From: Aeromicrobium senzhongii
Lineage (GTDB): Bacteria > Actinomycetota > Actinomycetes > Propionibacteriales > Nocardioidaceae
Direction of reading: 5' to 3'
Assembly (NCBI RefSeq): GCF_014334735.1
Contig: NZ_CP060587.1
Location: 2,046,001-2,110,000 of the forward strand
DNA length: 64,000 nt
The notes under the pieces are model-generated. The model had not been told where the DNA came from. It saw only the letters and a list, made by a program, of their open reading frames with translations, and made no database searches. Each line of letters begins with the position of its first letter. The stretch's first letter is position 1. Position numbers and translations under genes: made by a program. Below are positions 49,781 to 60,843 of the stretch, in pieces.

Positions 49781-49975
49781 GTGCCGAAGCCGCCGAAGAA
49801 GAAGTGCTGCGTCAGCAAGCCTCGCTGCAAGCGCTGCCCCATCCGCATGATGGCCGACGGCACCCTCCCGGACGGCTACACCGTCAAGAAGCGCAAGCTG
49901 GTCAAGGTCGGGGACAAGAAGAAGAACAAGAAGTCCTCCAAGTCCAAGACCAAGACCAAGCCGTTGGCGGCCTGA
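49781..49975 (+). CDS. 64-aa Cys/Lys-rich protein, conserved in actinobacteria
   Basis: From GTG 49781 the protein reads MPKPPKKKCCVSKPRCKRCP and ends in a long Lys/Ser/Thr-rich tail (KKNKKSSKSKTKTK). The four cysteines (KCC, RCKRC) could bind a metal. Similar small Lys/Cys-rich proteins recur in actinobacteria from memory, without known function. An in-frame GTG at 49772 is the alternative start. It is divergent from ferritin and shares the IdeR-like box region. Confidence 0.68.
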   Translation: MPKPPKKKCCVSKPRCKRCPIRMMADGTLPDGYTVKKRKLVKVGDKKKNKKSSKSKTKTKPLAA

Positions 49976-50008
49976 CCTCTTCGACTACTTCGATCACGGT
50001 CGAGCCTA

Positions 50009-50024
50009 GGGGCCCGAGGGCCCC
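50009..50024. terminator. Short GC hairpin between convergent genes
   Basis: GGGGCCC-GA-GGGCCCC in the 91-bp gap between the 49975 stop and the mutase stop. Nothing else is evident in the gap. Confidence 0.5.
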
Positions 50025-50066
50025 CGTGCCACGAAGGACAGGCGTGCCTTCCCGCCGTGTCTCGAC

Positions 50067-52052
50067 TCAGACGGGCAGGTCGTTGGCCTTGCGGATCTCG
50101 TCGACGACGCGGCTCATGATGTCGGTCATGCCGAAGTCCTTGGGCGTGAAGACCGCGGCGATGCCGGCGGCCTCCAGCTTGCGGCCGTCGGAGTCCGGGA
50201 TGATCCCGCCGACGATGACCGGCACGTTCGTCAGACCGGCGTCGGCCAGACCTTTTTGGACATCGGGCACCAGCTCCATGTGCGACCCGGACAGGATCGA
50301 CAGGCCCACGACGTGGACGTCCTCGGCGACGGCGGCCGCGACGATCTGCTCGGGCGTCAGACGGATGCCCTGGTAGATCACCTCGAACCCGGCGTCACGG
50401 GCACGCACGGCGACCTGCTCGGCGCCGTTGGAGTGCCCGTCCAGACCCGGCTTGCCGACCAGGAAGCGCAGGCGACCGCCCAGCTCCTCGCCGGTCTGGC
50501 GCACCTTCTCGCGGACGGCGGTCAACTCGGTTCCGGCCTCGGCCACGCCACTGACTCCTGACACGCCCGTGGGCGCTCGGTACTCGCCGAAGACCTCGCG
50601 CAGGGCCCCGGCCCACTCCCCCACCGTCGCGCCGGCGCGCACGGCGTCCAGCGTCGCGGCCATGAGGTTCTGATCGGTCTTGGCCTGCTGCTGCAGCGCC
50701 TCCAGCGCCGCGTCGACGGCCTGCTGGTCGCGCTGGTCGCGCCACTGCTGCACGTCGGCGATGGCGTTGGCCTCGGCCTGCGGATCGGCGACCATGATCG
50801 CCGCGTCGAGATCGGCCGTCAGCGGGGACGGCTCGGTCTCGGTGTAGCAGTTCAGGCCGACGACCTTCATCTCGCCGGACTCGATGCGAGCGCGCCGCTC
50901 GGCGTGCGAGGTGACGAGCTCCTGCTTCATGTAGCCCGACACGACGGCCGCGACCGCGCCGCCCATGGCCTGGACGCGGTCGATCTCGGCCTTCGCGCCC
51001 TCGACGAGCTCGTCGACCTTGGCCTCGATCACGTGCGAGCCGTCGAAGATGTCGCCGTACTCGAGCAGGTCGGACTCGAAGGCCAACACCTGCTGCAGCC
51101 GCAGCGACCACTGCTGGTCCCACGGACGCGGCAGACCCAGCGCCTCGTTCCACGCGGGCAGCTGGACCGCACGGGCGCGAGCGTCCTTGCTCAGCGTGAC
51201 GCCGAGCATCTCCAGGACGATGCGCTGCACGTTGTTCTCGGGCTGCGCCTCGGTCAGTCCCAGCGAGTTCACCTGCACGCCGTAGCGGAACCGGCGCATC
51301 TTCGGGTCGGTGACGCCGTAGCGGTCGCGGGTGATCTCCTCCCACAGCCGGCCGAAGGCGCGCATCTTGCACATCTCCTCGACGAACCGCACGCCGGCGT
51401 TGACGAAGAACGAGATGCGCCCGACGACCTGCTCGAACTGGTCGTCCGGCACCTGGCCGGAGTCCTTCACGGCGTCCAGCACCGCGATGGCGGTGCTCAT
51501 CGCGAACGCGAGCTCCTGCACGGGCGTCGCGCCGGCCTCCTGCAGGTGGTAGCTGCAGATGTTGAGCGGATTCCACTTCGGGATCGTCGACACCGTGTAG
51601 GCGATCATGTCGGTGGTCAGCCGCAGCGACGCCTCGGGCGGGAACACGTAGGTGCCCCGCGAGAGGTACTCCTTGATGATGTCGTTCTGCGTCGTGCCGG
51701 CCAGCGCGGCGGGCTCGACGCCCTGCTCCTCGGCGGCGACCTGGTACATGGCCAGCAGCCACATCGCGGTCGCGTTGATCGTCATCGAGGTGTTCATCTC
51801 CGACAGCGGGATGTCCTCGAACAGACGCCGCATCGCGCCCAGGTGCGGGATCGGCACACCGACCTTGCCCACCTCGCCGCGCGAGAGCACGTGGTCGGGG
51901 TCGTACCCCGTCTGGGTCGGCAGGTCGAACGCGACCGACAGACCGGTCTGACCCTTCGCGAGATTGCGCCGGTAGAGCGCGTTGGACTCGGCGGCGGAGC
52001 TGTGGCCGGCGTAGGTTCGCATCACCCACGGGCGATCAGGCTGCACTGACAT
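50067..52052 (-). CDS. ecm: Ethylmalonyl-CoA mutase (MeaA type), AdoCbl-dependent
   Basis: A 661-aa single-chain acyl-CoA mutase. The catalytic barrel opens with MRTYAGHSSAAESNALYRRNLAKGQTGLSVAFDLPTQTGYDPDH, the MeaA-type N-terminus. The C-terminal B12 domain has the base-off motif GLDGHSNGAEQVA (DxHxxG), LSILSGSH (SxL) and VGGIIP (GG). At about 660 aa it matches Ecm/MeaA rather than methylmalonyl-CoA mutase large subunit (about 730 aa). It converts (2R)-ethylmalonyl-CoA to methylsuccinyl-CoA. Leaderless start after TACCCT. The adenosyltransferase gene is 70 bp upstream, and meaB lies 10 kb away. Confidence 0.9.
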   Translation of the reverse strand: MSVQPDRPWVMRTYAGHSSAAESNALYRRNLAKGQTGLSVAFDLPTQTGYDPDHVLSRGEVGKVGVPIPHLGAMRRLFEDIPLSEMNTSMTINATAMWLLAMYQVAAEEQGVEPAALAGTTQNDIIKEYLSRGTYVFPPEASLRLTTDMIAYTVSTIPKWNPLNICSYHLQEAGATPVQELAFAMSTAIAVLDAVKDSGQVPDDQFEQVVGRISFFVNAGVRFVEEMCKMRAFGRLWEEITRDRYGVTDPKMRRFRYGVQVNSLGLTEAQPENNVQRIVLEMLGVTLSKDARARAVQLPAWNEALGLPRPWDQQWSLRLQQVLAFESDLLEYGDIFDGSHVIEAKVDELVEGAKAEIDRVQAMGGAVAAVVSGYMKQELVTSHAERRARIESGEMKVVGLNCYTETEPSPLTADLDAAIMVADPQAEANAIADVQQWRDQRDQQAVDAALEALQQQAKTDQNLMAATLDAVRAGATVGEWAGALREVFGEYRAPTGVSGVSGVAEAGTELTAVREKVRQTGEELGGRLRFLVGKPGLDGHSNGAEQVAVRARDAGFEVIYQGIRLTPEQIVAAAVAEDVHVVGLSILSGSHMELVPDVQKGLADAGLTNVPVIVGGIIPDSDGRKLEAAGIAAVFTPKDFGMTDIMSRVVDEIRKANDLPV

Positions 52053-52058
52053 GGGCCT

Positions 52059-52064
52059 AGGGTA
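52059..52064 (-). promoter_or_regulatory. -10 element (TACCCT), leaderless ecm
   Basis: TACCCT on the minus strand is 6 nt before ATG 52052; no Shine-Dalgarno is present. Confidence 0.48.
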
Positions 52065-52121
52065 CCGCCCGGTAGCACCGCCCGAACGTGGGCCACCTCA
52101 CGTCGGACGGGCCGTGCGGGA

Positions 52122-52703
52122 TCAGGCGCCGGTGCGGTCCCCGCCGGGCACCCAGAGCACGTCGCCGTGCTCACGATTGGCGTAGCGGCCCAGGATGAAC
52201 AGCAGGTCGCTGAGGCGGTTGAGGTACTTCGCCACGAGCACGTTCACGGTCGCGCCGTGCTGCTCGATGGCGGCCCAGGCGGCGCGCTCGGCGCGGCGGA
52301 CCACGGTGCGCGCGACATGCAGCTGCGAGGCGGCCATCGTGCCGCCGGGAAGGATGAAGGAGTCGAGCTTGGGGACATCGGCGTTGAACCGGTCGCACCA
52401 CTGCTCGAGCCGCTCGACGTAGTCGGGCTCGACGCGCAGCGGCTCGTACTTCGGTTCGGCCACGACGGGGTTGCCCACGTCCGACCCGAGGTCGAACAGG
52501 TCGTTCTGGACGTGGGTCAACACCGCCGTGACATCCGCATCGAGCTCGCCCGTGGCCAGGGCCACGCCGATCTGGCTGTTCGCCTCGTCGACGTCCGCGT
52601 AGACCACCAGACGGAGGTCGTTCTTGGACGTGCGCGAGAAATCGACGAGATTCGTCGTTCCGTCGTCGCCGGTGCGGGTGTAGATCTTCGTCAGGTGAAC
52701 CAT
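52122..52703 (-). CDS. ATP:cob(I)alamin adenosyltransferase, PduO type
   Basis: A 193-aa PduO/MMAB-type enzyme. The ATP-binding N-terminus is KIYTRTGDDGTTNLVDFSR; DEANSQIG, the VRRAERAAW motif and LNRLSDLLFILGRYAN follow. It makes adenosylcobalamin, the cofactor of the adjacent ethylmalonyl-CoA mutase. A TAGGGT -10 lies 6 nt before ATG 52703 (leaderless). Its place beside the atp cluster is, by memory, shared with mycobacteria. Confidence 0.94.
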   Translation of the reverse strand: MVHLTKIYTRTGDDGTTNLVDFSRTSKNDLRLVVYADVDEANSQIGVALATGELDADVTAVLTHVQNDLFDLGSDVGNPVVAEPKYEPLRVEPDYVERLEQWCDRFNADVPKLDSFILPGGTMAASQLHVARTVVRRAERAAWAAIEQHGATVNVLVAKYLNRLSDLLFILGRYANREHGDVLWVPGGDRTGA

Positions 52704-52709
52704 GGGCTC

Positions 52710-52715
52710 ACCCTA
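52710..52715 (-). promoter_or_regulatory. -10 element (TAGGGT), leaderless adenosyltransferase
   Basis: TAGGGT on the minus strand is 6 nt before ATG 52703; no Shine-Dalgarno is present. Confidence 0.5.
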
Positions 52716-52735
52716 GGGGCGAGGTGCCCCGTCGG

Positions 52736-52864
52736 TCACATCCAGTCGATACCGAGGGTGCGAACCTTGAACGAGGACGTGTCGTCGGCAGCCTGCGCGG
52801 GCGAGGCGGCGACGCCGGCAGCGACGGTCAGGGCGAGCAGCGTGGCAGCAATGATCTTCTTCAT
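52736..52864 (-). CDS. 42-aa secreted peptide
   Basis: ATG 52864 begins MKKIIAATLLALTVAAGVAA, followed by SPAQA and an AQA|AD signal-peptidase site. The predicted mature peptide is only ADDTSSFKVRTLGIDWM, 17 residues with no cysteine. The gene fills the gap between DUF2550 and the adenosyltransferase. CACACT, 7 nt before the ATG, is a weak possible -10, and no Shine-Dalgarno is evident. The textbook signal peptide argues that it is real. Role unknown: a signalling or wall-associated peptide, or just a residual small secreted protein. Confidence 0.65.
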   Translation of the reverse strand: MKKIIAATLLALTVAAGVAASPAQAADDTSSFKVRTLGIDWM

Positions 52865-52928
52865 GTGTCCAAGTGTGGACGCTCGCGGGGGCAGCGGCAA
52901 CCGAAATGCACAGATCCGGACACCCGAG

Positions 52929-53375
52929 TCACAGGACGTTGTTGACGCCGCGTCCCGGCGGCGAGGACTCGAGCCACGACAGCAGCCCGGTCAGGGAATT
53001 GGGGCTCAGCGCGAACTGCGCGATGCCCTCGGCGTTCTCGGTGCAGACGACGATGTGACCGTCGTGCAACGCGTACTCCTCGGCCCCCTCCGGATCCCGG
53101 CGGCCCTCGATCAGGACCTGGCCGCGGACGAAGCGGTAGCGGGGCTTGGGCGAGAAGGAGAACGTGCGGTACCAGTCGATGCGGTCGTCGCCATAGACCG
53201 CGACGCCGAGCATCCAGCCTGCGGCTGAATGCTCGGCGCCTCGATTGACGCTCAACTCGAACGTGACACCCTTACGGGCGATCCACCGCCGCCTCGCGAC
53301 GATCGCGCCCACCAGGAGCACGCCCAACACGACGATGATCGCGAGGGAGTCGACCAGCCACATCCACAGCGGCAT
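52929..53375 (-). CDS. DUF2550 membrane-anchored protein
   Basis: A 148-aa protein with one N-terminal membrane helix (WMWLVDSLAIIVVLGVLLVGAIVARRRW) and a beta-rich domain (AGWMLGVAVYGDDRIDWYRTFSFSPKPRYRF). This is the DUF2550 pattern of the gene that follows atpC in many actinobacteria. Function unknown. It starts 23 nt after the atpC stop and is probably in the atp operon. Confidence 0.88.
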   Translation of the reverse strand: MPLWMWLVDSLAIIVVLGVLLVGAIVARRRWIARKGVTFELSVNRGAEHSAAGWMLGVAVYGDDRIDWYRTFSFSPKPRYRFVRGQVLIEGRRDPEGAEEYALHDGHIVVCTENAEGIAQFALSPNSLTGLLSWLESSPPGRGVNNVL

Positions 53376-53398
53376 GACTCACTTCCTCGCGATCACCA

Positions 53399-53770
53399 TC
53401 AGGACGCCTTGCCGACCAGGCGCAGCTTCGCCTCGGCGCGGCGGACCCCGAGTCCGTCCTCCGACGAACGAGCCTCGTCGAGCTCGGCGGTGACCGCCGA
53501 CTCGTCGACCTCGTCGGCCAGGAAGATGTCCTCGGACAGGATCGACACCCGGTCGGCAGCGACGGACACGAAGCCCTCGCTGACGGCCGCGCGGACGACC
53601 TCACCGTCGACGGGATGAATCTCGACGACACCGGGCACCAACAGCGACAGCAGCGGCGCGTGGCCGGAGAGCACGCCGATGTCACCCTCGGCGGTACGGG
53701 CGATGACCTCACGGGCCTCGCCCGACCACACGATGCGGTCGGCGGCGACGAGCTCGATCTGCAGTGTCAT
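53399..53770 (-). CDS. atpC: F1 ATP synthase epsilon subunit
   Basis: A 123-aa epsilon subunit (MTLQIELVAADRIVWSGEAREVIARTAEGDIGVLSGHAPLL) with a short C-terminal helical part (ESAVTAELDEARSSEDGLG). It couples gamma rotation to the catalytic head and can inhibit ATP hydrolysis. It starts 11 nt after atpD. Confidence 0.97.
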   Translation of the reverse strand: MTLQIELVAADRIVWSGEAREVIARTAEGDIGVLSGHAPLLSLLVPGVVEIHPVDGEVVRAAVSEGFVSVAADRVSILSEDIFLADEVDESAVTAELDEARSSEDGLGVRRAEAKLRLVGKAS

Positions 53771-53781
53771 GTCAGCGGGCC

Positions 53782-56176
<2,395 letters not shown>

Positions 56177-56178
56177 CG

Positions 56179-57822
56179 TCAGCCTCGCTTCTGCCGGACG
56201 ATCTGCTCCTGCTCGACCTCTTCGTCGGCCAGCGCGTCGAACTCCTCGTGCCCGGGCTTGATCGACGCACCCTCGCTCGTCTGGAACTGGTCCAGGAACG
56301 AGTCGTAGGCACCGTCGAGAGCCTCGGCGCTGGAGTCCTCGAACTTGCCGCTCTCGCGGATCGCGTCCAGGACACCGGAGTGCGAGCGCTTGACGTAGTC
56401 CAGGAACTCCGCCTCGAAGCGGTGGACGTCCGAGACCGGCACCGCGTCCAGCTTGCCCGTCGTGGCGGCCCAGATCGAGACGACCTGCTGCTCCATCGGG
56501 AACGGGTTGTACTGGGCCTGCTTGAACAGCTCCATGAGGCGCTGACCACGGGCGAGCTGAGCCTTCGACGCCGCGTCGAGGTCGGACGCGAACATCGCGA
56601 ACGCCTCCATGGCGCGGTACTGGGCGAGCTCGACCTTGAGCGAGCCGGTGACGGCCTTCATCGCCTTGGTCATCGCCGAGCCACCGACGCGCGACACCGA
56701 GATGCCGACGTCGACCGCGGGACGCTGGTTGGCGTTGAACAGGTCCGACTGCAAGAAGATCTGGCCGTCGGTGATCGAGATGACGTTCGTCGGGATGTAC
56801 GCCGAGACGTCGTTGGCCTTCGTCTCGATGATCGGCAGGCCGGTCATCGAGCCGGCACCCAGCTCGTCGCTGAGCTTGGCGCAACGCTCGAGCAGCCGCG
56901 AGTGCAGGTAGAAGACGTCGCCCGGGTAGGCCTCGCGGCCCGGCGGACGGCGCAGCAGCAGCGACACGGCGCGGTAGGCCTCGGCCTGCTTCGACAGGTC
57001 GTCGAAGATGATCAGAACGTGCTTGCCCGAGTACATCCAGTGCTGGCCGATGGCCGAGCCGGTGTACGGGGCGAGGTACTTGAAGCCGGCCGAGTCCGAG
57101 GCGGGAGCCGCGACGATGGTCGTGTACTCCAGCGCGCCGGCCTCCTCGAGGGCGCCACGGACCGACGCGATGGTCGAGCCCTTCTGGCCGATGCCCACGT
57201 AGATGCAGCGGACCTGCTTCGTCGGATCGCCCGACTCCCAGAATTCCTTCTGGTTGATGATCGTGTCGATCGCGATGGCGGTCTTGCCGGTCTGACGGTC
57301 ACCGATGATCAGCTGACGCTGGCCACGGCCGACCGGGGTCAGCGAGTCGATCGCCTTGAGGCCGGTCATCAGCGGCTCGTGCACGCTCTTGCGCTGCATG
57401 ACGTTCGGCGCCTGGAGCTCGAGCGCACGACGACCCTCGAGGCCGGTGATCTCGCCGAGGCCGTCGATCGGGTTGCCCAGCGGGTCGACCACGCGGCCGA
57501 GGTAGCCCTCGCCGACGGGGACCGAGAGGACCTCGCCCGTGCGCTTGACCTTCTGGCCCTCTTCGATGCCCTCGAAGTCACCGAGGATGACGACGCCGAT
57601 CTGGCGGACGTCGAGGTTCAACGCGAGACCCAGGGTGCCGTCGTCGAACTCGAGCAGTTCGTTGGCCATCGCCGAGGGAAGTCCCTCGACCTGCGCGATG
57701 CCGTCGGCCGCCGACGCGACGACGCCGACTTCTTCGGCCTCGCCCTGCGTCGGGGTGTAGTCCGACACGAACTTCTGCAACGCGTCGCGGATCTCCTCCG
57801 GACGAATCGAGAGTTCAGTCAT
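56179..57822 (-). CDS. atpA: F1 ATP synthase alpha subunit
   Basis: A 547-aa alpha subunit. Non-catalytic P-loop [41 protein letters not shown] and a longer Glu-rich C-terminus ([22 protein letters not shown]), as is usual in actinobacteria. Starts 39 nt after atpH. Confidence 0.98.
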   Translation of the reverse strand: MTELSIRPEEIRDALQKFVSDYTPTQGEAEEVGVVASAADGIAQVEGLPSAMANELLEFDDGTLGLALNLDVRQIGVVILGDFEGIEEGQKVKRTGEVLSVPVGEGYLGRVVDPLGNPIDGLGEITGLEGRRALELQAPNVMQRKSVHEPLMTGLKAIDSLTPVGRGQRQLIIGDRQTGKTAIAIDTIINQKEFWESGDPTKQVRCIYVGIGQKGSTIASVRGALEEAGALEYTTIVAAPASDSAGFKYLAPYTGSAIGQHWMYSGKHVLIIFDDLSKQAEAYRAVSLLLRRPPGREAYPGDVFYLHSRLLERCAKLSDELGAGSMTGLPIIETKANDVSAYIPTNVISITDGQIFLQSDLFNANQRPAVDVGISVSRVGGSAMTKAMKAVTGSLKVELAQYRAMEAFAMFASDLDAASKAQLARGQRLMELFKQAQYNPFPMEQQVVSIWAATTGKLDAVPVSDVHRFEAEFLDYVKRSHSGVLDAIRESGKFEDSSAEALDGAYDSFLDQFQTSEGASIKPGHEEFDALADEEVEQEQIVRQKRG

Positions 57823-57861
57823 GCTGTGTGCCTGCCTTCTTGTGCGAACGGTGCGTTCTGG

Positions 57862-58665
57862 TCAGCCTGCGATGCGCCGGCGGGCGGCCTCGAGGCGGGT
57901 GGACATGGTGGCGTCGACGACCTCGTCGCCCACGGAGACGGCGATGCCGCCGATGACGGACGGATCGACCACGGTGTTGAGTTGGATCGATCGGCCGTAC
58001 CGCCGCGACAGTGCCGCGGTGAGCCGGTCGCGCTCGGCGTCATCGAGCTCGTACGCGACACGCGCCACGGCGACGAGACGATCCTCGCGCGCCGCGACCT
58101 GCCGGCTGAAGATGTCGAGGACCCGCTCGAAGGAGCCGGTCCGTGCCACCGCCGCCTGCGTCAGCAGGGCCAGCGTAGCGCTGGAGACCTTGCCACCGAA
58201 GACGTCGCGCAACAGCGTGGTCTTGGCCCCGACCGGAACGGACCGGTCCGAGATGACCTGACGCAGCTCGGCCGAGCCGTGGATGACCTGGCCGGCCTCG
58301 AAGAGCTCGTTCTCGAGCACGTCGCCCTGACCGGCCGCATCCGCGGACCGCGTGTACGCCGCGACCCCGGCGATCTCGAGACCGTCGGTCAGGTCACGTC
58401 CTGCGGCCCAGCGACCGGCGACGGCCGCCTCGAGCACCGAGACGGTGTCCGCGCCGACCTTGCCGCCGAAGATCCCGGCGACGAGCGAACGCTTGCCCTC
58501 GGTCTCGATCGACGGATCACTCAGGAGGCGACGTGCCGCGATGGCACCATCGAGGGCCGCGACGACGCCGAACAGCTCGGCGCCGACCTGCGCCGCCGAC
58601 GAACCCGGCACCGCGGAGACCGCGGACAGGGTCGCGTCGAGCGACTTGGCAGACGATCCACGCAT
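57862..58665 (-). CDS. atpH: F1Fo ATP synthase delta subunit
   Basis: A 267-aa delta subunit of the long actinobacterial type, with an N-terminal extension of about 80 residues before the OSCP-like core (AYTRSADAAGQGDVLENELFEAGQ; terminal INTVVDPSVIGGIAVSVGDEVVDATMSTRLEAARRRI-type). It forms the stator link between F1 and subunit b. ATG shares a base with the atpF stop (TGATG). Confidence 0.95.
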   Translation of the reverse strand: MRGSSAKSLDATLSAVSAVPGSSAAQVGAELFGVVAALDGAIAARRLLSDPSIETEGKRSLVAGIFGGKVGADTVSVLEAAVAGRWAAGRDLTDGLEIAGVAAYTRSADAAGQGDVLENELFEAGQVIHGSAELRQVISDRSVPVGAKTTLLRDVFGGKVSSATLALLTQAAVARTGSFERVLDIFSRQVAAREDRLVAVARVAYELDDAERDRLTAALSRRYGRSIQLNTVVDPSVIGGIAVSVGDEVVDATMSTRLEAARRRIAG

Positions 58666-59207
58666 CAGTTCGCCGACCCCTCGAGCTCGTCCATGAAGCG
58701 CTGAACGGAGCGACGCTGCGCATCGGTGTCGGCGAGGGTCTCACCGACGATCCGAGCCGCGAGCTCGGTGGCCATGCCGCCGACCTCGGACTTGAGCTGC
58801 GCGATCGCCTGCTGGCGTTCGGCGGCGATCTGCGCCTGAGCAGCCGACAGAATCCGCTGGGACTCTGCCTGGGCCTGCTCGCGCATCTCGACGACGATCT
58901 GGGCACCCTGCTCGCGCGCCTCCTCGCGGATGGCGGCGGCTTCGTGCCGCGCCTCGGCCAGCTGCGCCGTGTACTTCTCCAGCGCTGCCTGCGCCTCGTT
59001 CTGGGCCGCCTGCGCCTCCTCGATGCCACCCTCGATCTCGGCGGTACGCGCGGCGTACGCCTTCTCGAAGTTGGGCACCACGTACTTCGTCATGAGCGCG
59101 ACGAGCGCCACGAAGAAGATCAGTCCCCAGATGATCTCGGGGAGGTGCGGGATCAGCGGGTTGGGCTCTTCGCCCTCCGCCGCTGCCGCCAGGAGGATGG
59201 CCTTCAT
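58665..59207 (-). CDS. atpF: Fo ATP synthase subunit b
   Basis: A 180-aa subunit b with one N-terminal helix (EIIWGLIFFVALVALMTKYVVP) and a long Ala/Glu/Gln-rich coiled coil forming the stator stalk. The start overlaps the atpE stop (TGATG) and the stop overlaps the atpH start, so the three subunits are coupled. Confidence 0.96.
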   Translation of the reverse strand: MKAILLAAAAEGEEPNPLIPHLPEIIWGLIFFVALVALMTKYVVPNFEKAYAARTAEIEGGIEEAQAAQNEAQAALEKYTAQLAEARHEAAAIREEAREQGAQIVVEMREQAQAESQRILSAAQAQIAAERQQAIAQLKSEVGGMATELAARIVGETLADTDAQRRSVQRFMDELEGSAN

Positions 59208-59410
59208 CAGATGGCGAACGCGAGCGCGATGCCGATGATCGCGAGAGCCTCAGCCAGAGCAAAGCCCAGAATGGCGATGGTCTGGAGACGACCCTGGACC
59301 TCGGGCTGACGGGCGACGCCGTTGATGTACGCGGCGAAGATCAGACCGACGGCAATACCGGGGCCCACGGTGGCGAGACCGTAGCCGAGCATGTTGAGGG
59401 AGCCTTCCAC
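59207..59410 (-). CDS. atpE: Fo ATP synthase subunit c
   Basis: A 67-aa two-helix proteolipid: [22 protein letters not shown], the polar loop [14 protein letters not shown], then [21 protein letters not shown] with the ion-carrying Glu in LAEALA. I chose GTG 59410 because AAAGGA lies 6 nt upstream. In-frame ATGs at 59425 and 59437 have no ribosome site. Forms the c-ring. Confidence 0.93.
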   Translation of the reverse strand: MEGSLNMLGYGLATVGPGIAVGLIFAAYINGVARQPEVQGRLQTIAILGFALAEALAIIGIALAFAI

Positions 59411-59488
59411 GGCTTGTCCTTTCATTGTGACGCGCATCGGCGTCGGTGGTGGTAACTCGTGAGGCTATGAAGTTGTCAGTTCGCGGAC

Positions 59489-60301
59489 TCAGTGCTCGTC
59501 CGCGATCGCCCCGCCCACGTAGATCGCGGTCAACAGGGTGAAGACGTAGGCCTGCAGGAACATGATCAACACTTCCAGCACGCTGATGAGCAGGAACATC
59601 ACGCCCGAGCCGAGGCCGGACAGGATGTGCAGACCGCCCTTGTCGAACATCAGGTAGTGCGAGCCCATCGAGAACAGGATCAGGAGCAGGTGGCCGGCGA
59701 ACATCGTGGCGAACAGACGCAGGGCCAGCGTGAGCGGGCGGACCAGGATGTTGGAGACGAACTCCAGCGGGATCAACAGCGCGAGCACCGGGCCCTTGAT
59801 GCCCGACGGCACCGTCTGGAGCTTGAGGTAGCCGAAGAAGCCGTGCTTGCGGATGCCGGCGCCGTTGTAGAGGAGCCAGGCGCACAGCGCGAGCGCGACC
59901 GGGAAGCCGATGCGCGCCGCCGACGGGAACTGCAGCACCGGGACCAGGCCGTAGTAGTTGTTCGCCAGAATGAAGGTGAAGAAGGAGAACAGGATCGGCA
60001 TGTACGGCTTGAACTGATCCGACCCGATGTTGTCCCGGGCGAGGCCACGGACGAAGCCGTAGACGTACTCGCCGGCGAACTGCAGCCGGCCGGGGACGAC
60101 TGCGGCGGGGCGAGCGGAGGCGGCGAAGAAGCCGGCGATCAGCACGACCGAGAGGGCCAGCAGCAGCATGGGCTTCGTGACGCCCAGGCCAGCGACCTCG
60201 AAGACGGCAGGAAGCTCGAAACTCGACGGTCCGGGGATGTACGGGCCATCACCCGAAGCGCGGAACTGGGACCCGGCGTTGAGGAGCGCGGTGTTGGTCA
60301 C
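59489..60301 (-). CDS. atpB: Fo ATP synthase subunit a
   Basis: A 270-aa membrane protein. The essential Arg is in RPLTLALRLFATMFAGH; EYVYGFVRGLARDNIG and FSFFTFILANNYYGLVP are typical. GTG 60301 is preceded by AAGGGTGG. Forms the proton half-channels with the c-ring. Confidence 0.97.
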   Translation of the reverse strand: MTNTALLNAGSQFRASGDGPYIPGPSSFELPAVFEVAGLGVTKPMLLLALSVVLIAGFFAASARPAAVVPGRLQFAGEYVYGFVRGLARDNIGSDQFKPYMPILFSFFTFILANNYYGLVPVLQFPSAARIGFPVALALCAWLLYNGAGIRKHGFFGYLKLQTVPSGIKGPVLALLIPLEFVSNILVRPLTLALRLFATMFAGHLLLILFSMGSHYLMFDKGGLHILSGLGSGVMFLLISVLEVLIMFLQAYVFTLLTAIYVGGAIADEH

Positions 60302-60426
60302 AGACCACCCTTTACATTCTGGCGCGGCCGGCAGCGCAGGCGCTGTACCGCTTCGGTCGACGTCGTTGGTGCGCAGTGTGTGCGCGGGCTGCGAGGCACG
60401 AGACTCACGCAGCGAGTACGAGATTA

Positions 60427-60843
60427 TCAGGCGTCGTGTCGACCCCGGTCATCGAGGTCGTAGATGACGTGCCGAGCCCGCAGATCGGCGACCACGAGCC
60501 ACGTCACGGCGAACAGTGAACCGCCGATGAGCGTCGCCGTGAACCACCGGTCGTCGAGATGGCGGCCGGGGCCCTGCGGGTCCAGCAGCACCAGCACCAC
60601 GACACCCAGAGCGAGCACCTTCGTGCCGTAGAACAGCAGCGCGGCCGCCAGGGAGGCCCCGGGCAGGTACTGCGCGATCGGGCCCAGGACGACCTTGGTC
60701 GAGCCGAAGAAGACCACGACGATGACGGCGGCCAGAGCGGCGGCGAGGGCCGCGGCCCGACCACCGAGCAGTCCGGCGACACCCGCCCAGGCGGCGACCG
60801 TCAGCCCCACCGCCACGAGCCCGCTCCTGCGCTTCACGTCCAC
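60427..60843 (-). CDS. AtpI-like membrane protein
   Basis: A 138-aa protein with four helices (LVAVGLTVAAWAGVAGLLGG; AALAAVIVVVFFGSTKVVLG; LLFYGTKVLALGVVVLVLL; TLIGGSLFAVTWLVV) and a charged C-terminus. Position directly upstream of atpB and the helix pattern fit AtpI/ATP synthase protein I, which helps c-ring assembly or cation handling. GTG 60843 overlaps the WecA-type gene end by 10 nt. Confidence 0.82.
   Translation of the reverse strand: MDVKRRSGLVAVGLTVAAWAGVAGLLGGRAAALAAALAAVIVVVFFGSTKVVLGPIAQYLPGASLAAALLFYGTKVLALGVVVLVLLDPQGPGRHLDDRWFTATLIGGSLFAVTWLVVADLRARHVIYDLDDRGRHDA

Noticed and set aside
50067-52052. Methylmalonyl-CoA mutase large subunit
   Set aside because: It is about 70 residues shorter than that family, has the MeaA-type N-terminus, and ccr is nearby, so ethylmalonyl-CoA mutase is the better call. 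A profile comparison would settle it.
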